Assembly (NCBI GenBank): GCA_016716265.1
Contig: JADJWQ010000003.1
Coordinates: 248,001 to 312,000 of the forward strand
Direction: 5' to 3'
Length of the DNA stretch: 64,000 bases
DNA from: Planctomycetota bacterium
GTDB taxonomy: Bacteria; Planctomycetota; UBA1135; UBA2386
Each line of letters opens with the position of its first letter. Position 1 is the stretch's first letter. Shown here piece after piece: positions 59,119-64,000 of this stretch. Under the pieces are notes generated by a model. It was not told the DNA's origin. It did no database searches and was given only the letters and a program-made list of their open reading frames with translations. A program made the position numbers and the translations under genes.

Positions 59119-59965
59119 TCAGGCCATCCCGCGCGTCAGCGCAATGCCGTTCGAACTGCTCACGGAGGCGAGGCCGCGCGCGCCGACCTCGATCCGCACG
59201 AATTGGTGGAACAGCCGTATGCCGGCGAACGCCGGTACGTTCGGGATCGTCAACCGGAAGTGGACGGCGCCGCCGACCGGGGACCAGGTCTCCGCCACTT
59301 CGAGCGTGGACAGGAGATCGCGGTTGGGCAGCCCAGCCCGGCGCAGCAGCGACAACGGGAGGTCATGAGTCGCGAGGCCGATCGCCGACACGGCCAGGCC
59401 CCCGGCACCGAAGCCGATGGCCGTCGAGCGGAACGTCGACCCCGACCAGGGCAGGCTGGACGCGGTAGGCGACATCGGACCGGCCGGGCCGGTGCAGCCG
59501 GCCCCGTAGGGGACGGCCCTGGCTGGGCCGGTCGACGTGAGCCGGGCGATGCGCGACGAAGGGATGTTGCCGGCGCCGGTGACGTCCCCTCCGACGAATG
59601 GGCCCCCGTTCCGCGGCGGGATGCCCTGCGCGCAGAGAATCGCCTCGACACCGGAAGGTGCGCACGGCAGGGGGCGGATCCTCTGCAGCCCTGCCGGCGA
59701 CAGAGTCGGCACGAGCACTGTGCCGAGCGGCGTTGTGAAGCCCATCTGGAACGTGCCTGCTCCCGGCACGACGGGTAGGTCCGGGCGAGACATCGGCGCG
59801 TACCGCGCCGGTCATGCCGGGCGCGCCGGAGACGGTGAGCACGAAGTTGTCATCGGCTTGACGGACCGGCCGCGACACGTCGAGTCGGAAGGGCTGTGCC
59901 TGCGCATCGGTGTGGCTGACCAGCGAGCCCAGCGCCGCGGTCGACGCGAGCGGCGTGACGGGGAT
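59119..59965 (-). pseudogene. Frameshifted remnant of a secreted beta-rich protein, start missing
   Basis: On the minus strand the reading starts (59965) with a signal-like stretch, TPLASTAALGSLVSHTDAQAQ, then FRLDVSRPVRQADDNFVLTV and SGAPGMTGAVRADVS. Near 59780 the sense shifts by one frame and continues to the stop at 59119: VVPGAGTFQMGFTTPLGTVL, then LVPTLSPAGLQRIRPLPC and, at the end, FRLTIPNVPAFAGIRLFHQFVRI. No ATG, GTG or TTG precedes the signal-like part in frame. Architecture resembles secreted proteins repeated many times in high-GC planctomycete genomes, and the module ending IPxxPxxxGxxxFxQ loosely resembles the C-terminus of the ELW-repeat protein. The missing start and the frameshift argue for a decayed copy; a base-calling error could explain the frameshift alone. 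Confidence 0.65.
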
Positions 59966-59982
59966 CCGACTAGGATTGCCGC

Positions 59983-61101
59983 GTGCGGGTCCTCCACGTC
60001 GTGCCCGGTTGCCCCAGCGAAGTGCTGGGCGGCATCCAGACCGACGTGACCGAACTGCTCGCCGCGCAGTTGCAGCGGCGTGATCGACCCGCGCTGTCCT
60101 GCGGCAGCTTCACGCCGGCGCCGGAGTCGCGCGTGGAGCGCGGGCGAGCACTCGGCGTCGAGCGCTGCCGCGCGCACCGTGCGGGCGGCTGGTTCACCCA
60201 TTTCGCGCACGCCCGCGACGACGGCGTCGGCGACGCATTCATGGCCGTGCTGCGCGAGGAGGCGATCGAACTCGTGCACGTGCACCACTGGCTATTCGCC
60301 ACCGACGACCTCTGCGCCCGCGCCGCGCGATGCGCCGTCGCGGCGGTGCTCACGCTGCACGATGCGACCACTACCTGCCCGCGCGCCTACCGGGTCGACC
60401 GCCAAGGCGCGCCGTGCCTGGCGCCGCTCGACCAGCACGCGTGTGCGCGCTGCGTGCCCCGGTTCGCCGGTCAGACCGACCACGAAGTGGCGGAGGCTGT
60501 CGCCGAGTCCGTGTGCGCCATGCGCGCCGAGCTGGCCGCCGCCGCGGCCGTGCTGGCGCCGTCGAGCGCGTTGGCCGCGTTGGTCGCCGAGCAGCATACC
60601 GGCCCGGCACCGCGGGTCGAAGTGCTGCCGCTGCCCGCGCGCGAGCTGCGCGCGCCGGCCGCGGGCCTGCCGGTGCACTTTCGCGGTCGCTATCGGTTCG
60701 AGGATCTGGTCGCTGCCGACCTCGAGCTCGCCGTGTTCCCATCGCGTGCGTTCGAGAGCCACGGCTCGCTGCTGGACGAGGCCTTCGCCCTGGCGATCGC
60801 TGCGATCACCACCGCCGTGGGAGCGTTCGCGGAACGGGGCGGTGCTGTGGTGCTGCGGGTGCCGCCCGCCGACCCCACGGCCCTTGCTGCCGCGCTGCGC
60901 GCACTGCTCGCCGATCCGGCGCGGCGCGACGCGATAATGCGCGCGTTGCCACCTCCGCCACCCTCGACGGCGACCCACGCCGCACAGCTCGCCGAGCTCT
61001 GTCGGCGCGCCTGCCACCGCCCGGTGCCCGCTGTTCCATTGCGCGGCGCAGCGCCGGTGGGCGGCCAGTTTCACCGGTACCGCAACACCGCGCCGGCATG
61101 A
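59983..61101 (+). CDS. GT4-like glycosyltransferase that appears to lack part of its second domain
   Basis: 372 residues from GTG 59983. The N-terminal domain looks complete (RVLHVVPGCPSEVLGGIQTDV, LVHVHHWLF, VLTLHDATTTCPRAYRVD, CARCVPRFAG). After VEVLPLPARELRAPAAG the text jumps to HFRGRYRFEDLVAADLELAVFPSRAFESHGSLLDEAFALA, which is the end of the nucleotide-sugar domain. The usual FxGRxxxxKGxxxLxxA block between them is missing (roughly 80 residues). The frame is kept, so it may be an in-frame deletion or a divergent family. Activity is doubtful. It sits head-to-head with the secreted-protein remnant and overlaps the GT2 gene by 4 bp. Confidence 0.75.
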   Translation: MRVLHVVPGCPSEVLGGIQTDVTELLAAQLQRRDRPALSCGSFTPAPESRVERGRALGVERCRAHRAGGWFTHFAHARDDGVGDAFMAVLREEAIELVHVHHWLFATDDLCARAARCAVAAVLTLHDATTTCPRAYRVDRQGAPCLAPLDQHACARCVPRFAGQTDHEVAEAVAESVCAMRAELAAAAAVLAPSSALAALVAEQHTGPAPRVEVLPLPARELRAPAAGLPVHFRGRYRFEDLVAADLELAVFPSRAFESHGSLLDEAFALAIAAITTAVGAFAERGGAVVLRVPPADPTALAAALRALLADPARRDAIMRALPPPPPSTATHAAQLAELCRRACHRPVPAVPLRGAAPVGGQFHRYRNTAPA

Positions 61102-62273
61102 GCCTGACCCTGTCGGCACTGTTCGTGAACTTCAACTCGTGGCGCTTGCTCGACCGAGCGCTGCGATCGTTGTGCGCCGCCCCCCCACACGGACCCGATG
61201 GGCAGCGCCTCACGCTCGAGGTGATCGTCGTCGACAATGCGTCGCCGCTCCGCGATGCCGCGGCCGAGGCCGAGCTGCGCGGGCTGGTGGCGGCGATCGG
61301 CGGGGTGTTCGAGCAGAGCCCGGACAACGGCGGCTACGCCGCGGGCATGAACCGCGCGCTCGCGCACGCGCGGGGCGAGCTGATCCTGGTCTGTAACCCC
61401 GACCTGCTGTTCCTCTCCGGCACGGTCGATCGCTTGGTCGCGGCATTGTGTGCCGACGCCACGGTCGGCGCCGCGCAGCCGGAGCAGTATTGGGACGAGG
61501 ACCTCCAGTGCCGGCTGCCGGCCGGCCATCTGCCCACGTTGCGCGAGCTGTACCGTAGCGTGCTCGCGCCGCTGTGGCCGCGCGCCGCGCGCCGCCATGT
61601 AGCCGAGCGCACGCAGGCGATGATCGAGGTCTGGACGGCGCCCGGGGTGCACGAACTGCGCATGCTGTCGGGCTGTTGCTTCTTGATGCGCCGCGCGACG
61701 ATCAGCCGAGTCGGCTTCTTCGACGCGGGGTTCCCGCTCTACTACGAGGACACCGACCTCGGCAAGCGGATCCAGCGCGCCGGGCTGCGGATCGTGCAGG
61801 TCGGCGGCAGCCGTGTGGTGCACCTCTACAACCGCTCCGCAGTGACCGCCCAGGGCGTGGCCACCGAGCGCTTCCAGGTCGGTCGGCGGCGCTACTTCGC
61901 CAGGTGGCACGGCTGGCTCGGCCGCGCCAGCGTGCGGCTGGTCGATCGCCTGCACCGCACCGCGCTGGTCCGCCGTCGCCTGCAGCGGCTGCCGTGGCCG
62001 GTGGTGGTCGATTGCCCGGTGGTCGACGGCCGGCCGCTGCTGCAGCTGCCGCGCCGGGTCGAGCGCTTCCTCGTCGAGCACGCCAACGACCAATGGTTCA
62101 CGCTGACCGCTGGCACGTTCGGTTCGGGCGACACTTGGAGCCCGCGGGCGAGTCTCTACGCCAACTACCCCGCGACGGTCTACTTCCGCGTGGTCGATCT
62201 CAGCGCCCCGGGCGGACGCCTACTGGGTATCTACCGCCACCGCCGCACGTTGCCGGCCGAGGCGACTCGATGA
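61098..62273 (+). CDS. Glycosyltransferase, GT2 (rhamnosyltransferase-like)
   Basis: 391 residues. GT2 core: LSALFVNFNSWRLLDRALRSL, VIVVDNASPL, FEQSPDNGGYAAGMNRALAHARGELILVCNPDLLFL (donor-binding NPD), SGCCFLMRRATISRVGFFDAGFPLYYEDTDLGKRI (EDTDL acid motif), as in WbbL-type rhamnosyltransferases. The C-terminal 130 residues are Arg-rich and then beta-rich, without membrane spans. dTDP-rhamnose supplied by the rml genes would be a natural donor. ATGA overlaps link it to the GT4-like gene before and the methyltransferase gene after. Confidence 0.9.
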   Translation: MSLTLSALFVNFNSWRLLDRALRSLCAAPPHGPDGQRLTLEVIVVDNASPLRDAAAEAELRGLVAAIGGVFEQSPDNGGYAAGMNRALAHARGELILVCNPDLLFLSGTVDRLVAALCADATVGAAQPEQYWDEDLQCRLPAGHLPTLRELYRSVLAPLWPRAARRHVAERTQAMIEVWTAPGVHELRMLSGCCFLMRRATISRVGFFDAGFPLYYEDTDLGKRIQRAGLRIVQVGGSRVVHLYNRSAVTAQGVATERFQVGRRRYFARWHGWLGRASVRLVDRLHRTALVRRRLQRLPWPVVVDCPVVDGRPLLQLPRRVERFLVEHANDQWFTLTAGTFGSGDTWSPRASLYANYPATVYFRVVDLSAPGGRLLGIYRHRRTLPAEATR

Positions 62274-63016
62274 GCTTCAATCGCCTGGTGCGCAGATTCG
62301 GCGACGACCTCGCCACGGCCCCGTATGCGGCGCAGGTAGCCGAACTGAGGCGCACGGCTACCGCGCTCGCGGGGCGCGGGGTCGTACTGCGCGCCGACTT
62401 CGCCCGCGACTGGGAGTACGCACACGTGCTGCTGCGGGTCGCGGCGCTCGCCGCCGAGCTGCCGCTGCAGCGGGTCGTCGACTTCGGCGGCGGCAACAGC
62501 ATCCTTGCCTACGTGCTGGCGCAGCGCGGGTGCGACGTGACCGTGCTCGACAGCGACGCGGCGGTGCGTGCTGCGGTCGCGCAGCATGCCGGCGTGCTCG
62601 GCCTGCATGAGCGCCTGCACGCGCCGCCGACCGCCGCGCCGTGGCCGGTCGCCGAGGCCAGCGTCGACCTGTGCATCTCGATCTCGGTGTTCGAGAGTCT
62701 GCTGCGCCGCGAGCGCGCGGCGTTCTTCGCCGAAGTGCGCCGGGCGCTGCGCGACGGCGGACGCTTGCTCATGACCTTCGACTACGGGGTCGGAGCACGC
62801 TGGATCTCCGATCCGGTGGTGTCGCGAGCCGGTCTCGCCGAGGACGTCGTGGCTGCCTCCGGCCTGGAACTCGTGGGACCGCTTCCGGACGAGCCGGACT
62901 TCGACCCGGAGATCGGGCCGCCGGTCAAAGCGCTGGTGCGCACGATGGACGGGCACGACTGGATCTGTGCCGCATACACCTTCGGTGCGCTGGAGCTACG
63001 CCGTCTTGTACGGTGA
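62270..63016 (+). CDS. SAM-dependent methyltransferase
   Basis: 248 residues. Class I fold: motif I VVDFGGGNSILAYVLAQRGC, VTVLDSD (adenine-binding acidic), PVAEASVDLCISISVFES (motif with the catalytic-pocket Asp), FAEVRRALRDGGRLLMTFDYG (motif III). No metal or radical cluster motif. Overlaps the GT2 gene by 4 bp, so probably modifies a sugar made by that pathway; true acceptor unknown. Its 3' end overlaps the convergent PhyH gene by 21 bp. Confidence 0.87.
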   Translation: MSFNRLVRRFGDDLATAPYAAQVAELRRTATALAGRGVVLRADFARDWEYAHVLLRVAALAAELPLQRVVDFGGGNSILAYVLAQRGCDVTVLDSDAAVRAAVAQHAGVLGLHERLHAPPTAAPWPVAEASVDLCISISVFESLLRRERAAFFAEVRRALRDGGRLLMTFDYGVGARWISDPVVSRAGLAEDVVAASGLELVGPLPDEPDFDPEIGPPVKALVRTMDGHDWICAAYTFGALELRRLVR

Positions 63017-64000
63017 CAGCAGGTCGGCCACCTGCATGGCGAGACTGACGTCGCCGCACACCGTGACGTCGCCGGCATAGAACAGCTGCACGGCGCTGGC
63101 GTCGCCGTGTACCAAGCGGTGCAACGCGTCGCGCCGCAACTCGAGGCGGGCGTCGGCGGGATGCGGTTCGCCCTGCTGCACCGTGCAGCGGCCGGCATCG
63201 ACGCGCAGCTGCCAGGTGTCGCCGGCGACGACCAGCGCGCACACTCCATCGCGACCGGCCGTGACGGTGCGGTGCGTCAGCTCGGTGAGCAGTGCGGCGG
63301 TGTCCGTGGTCGTGTCGCCGTGCGCGGGCTCTGGCCGCAGCCAGCGCTGGGCGGCCAGCTCCGAATCCGGGATCGCCGGGAACGACGCACTGCCCGGGAC
63401 CGCGGGCGTGCGCTGCGCTGGGAAGCGGTTGCCGGCGAAGGGCCCGCCGAGGAGCGCACGCTGCCGTGGACTGGCACGCGCGAGCAGCTCGGGCGAGACC
63501 GACAGCCCGTGCCATGTCGCCATGTAGTACGGGCTGTAACCGAAGTACAGGGACCGCCGGGTTCGGCCGCTGCGCACGGCCAAGGCACCATGCCAGAGGT
63601 CTTCAGTGAACAAGATCACGTCGCCGGGTGCGACGTGCAGCTCGCGATAGCCGGGGATGGCTGACCACGGCACGCGCGTCTTACCCTTGCACTCGGTGGC
63701 GACGAACTGCCGGGCGAAACCCGAGTCGTACTCGGGAATCGGCCAATCCGCCGGTACGGGCGCATAGGGCATGGGCGCCCCGAGCTTGTGGCTGCCTTCG
63801 AGCACGACGAGCGCGCCGTCCTGCGGGCCGCATTCGCTCAGGGCGATCGAGGCCTTGACGTAGCGCGACTGCGGGCGCCCGGCCACGACCCGATAGTCGG
63901 CCAACGGATGATGGTGCAGGGGTACGCCGAGACCCTTGCGCCGCGAGATCGAGAACGCCTCCGTGCTGCGGGCCGGGCCCGGCACCAGGTCGTCGACGAA
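62996..64000 (-). CDS. Phytanoyl-CoA-dioxygenase-like protein fused to an SCP2 domain (runs off window)
   Basis: At least 334 residues; the frame is open to the last base, so the N-terminus lies outside. Residues about 1-175 are the PhyH-type Fe(II)/2-oxoglutarate dioxygenase jelly roll: PLHHHPLADYRVVAG (early metal-site region), GALVVLEGSHKLG, VAPGDVILFTEDLWHGAL (distal His) and RRSLYFGYSP. The C-terminal ~100 residues (about 230-334; GVCALVVAGDTWQLRVDAG to GDVTVCGDVSLAMQVADLL) form an SCP2-like sterol/lipid-binding domain. Natural role likely hydroxylation of a lipid-bound or SCP2-carried substrate, unproven. It converges with the methyltransferase gene. Confidence 0.8.
   Translation of the reverse strand, partial: FVDDLVPGPARSTEAFSISRRKGLGVPLHHHPLADYRVVAGRPQSRYVKASIALSECGPQDGALVVLEGSHKLGAPMPYAPVPADWPIPEYDSGFARQFVATECKGKTRVPWSAIPGYRELHVAPGDVILFTEDLWHGALAVRSGRTRRSLYFGYSPYYMATWHGLSVSPELLARASPRQRALLGGPFAGNRFPAQRTPAVPGSASFPAIPDSELAAQRWLRPEPAHGDTTTDTAALLTELTHRTVTAGRDGVCALVVAGDTWQLRVDAGRCTVQQGEPHPADARLELRRDALHRLVHGDASAVQLFYAGDVTVCGDVSLAMQVADLLSPYKTA

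Overview
The window is a very GC-rich bacterial chromosome segment. It is densely packed, and most same-strand neighbours overlap by 4 bp (ATGA or GTGA). Gene content suggests a high-GC Planctomycetota-like organism, which is inference only. The clues are an exosortase-type exopolysaccharide locus, a DUF1583-like domain, a large secreted protein of ELWxSDGTxAGT repeats, PEGA and TPR lipoproteins, and a fragment of a secreted LTVSGAPG-type protein. No rRNA, tRNA, CRISPR array or prophage was seen.

Bases 1-15045 hold an alpha-glucan/trehalose block: treY (cut by the window start), treZ, glgB, a treS-maltokinase fusion, glgE, glgX and malQ. Together they form the GlgE route (trehalose to maltose to maltose-1-phosphate to alpha-glucan), with branching, debranching and the TreY/TreZ return to trehalose. 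Bases 15158-21305 hold envelope proteins of unknown role (a TPR protein with a HEVAH zinc motif, an SH3-like protein, a PEGA lipoprotein), a GmhB-like phosphatase, and a fusion of a catalytically dead aminotransferase-like domain to a DUF1583-like domain.

Bases 21327-49172 are an exosortase-associated exopolysaccharide region. It holds two polyprenyl-phosphate-type GT2 proteins (one fused to FemAB and lacking its DxD), a two-component pair whose kinase-like member lacks the phospho-acceptor residues, and a 1345-residue TPR protein. On the minus strand follow a deacetylase, EpsI, exosortase, two GT4 enzymes, an asparagine-synthase-like amidotransferase, a polymerase/ligase, a chain-length protein and an export lipoprotein. 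Nucleotide-sugar genes follow: rmlA, rmlD, rmlB (no rmlC), a UDP-sugar epimerase, a UDP-glucuronate 4-epimerase-like gene and a UDP-glucuronate decarboxylase-like gene. A secreted protein gene heads this group.

Bases 49313-57158 carry the ELW-repeat protein, a TPR lipoprotein, rnpA, yidD and a YfhO-like membrane protein. Bases 57159-64000 look like an accessory patch: an ISKra4-type transposase wrecked by several frameshifts, a frameshifted secreted-protein remnant without a start, a GT4 gene that seems to lack part of its second domain, a GT2, a methyltransferase, and a PhyH-SCP2 fusion that runs off the end.

The most unusual observations are four short tandem-repeat arrays sitting exactly at gene borders (10925, 40976, 44798, 46944), two of them containing a gene's stop codon and one a gene's start codon, and three pseudo-enzyme proteins at or near the exopolysaccharide locus.
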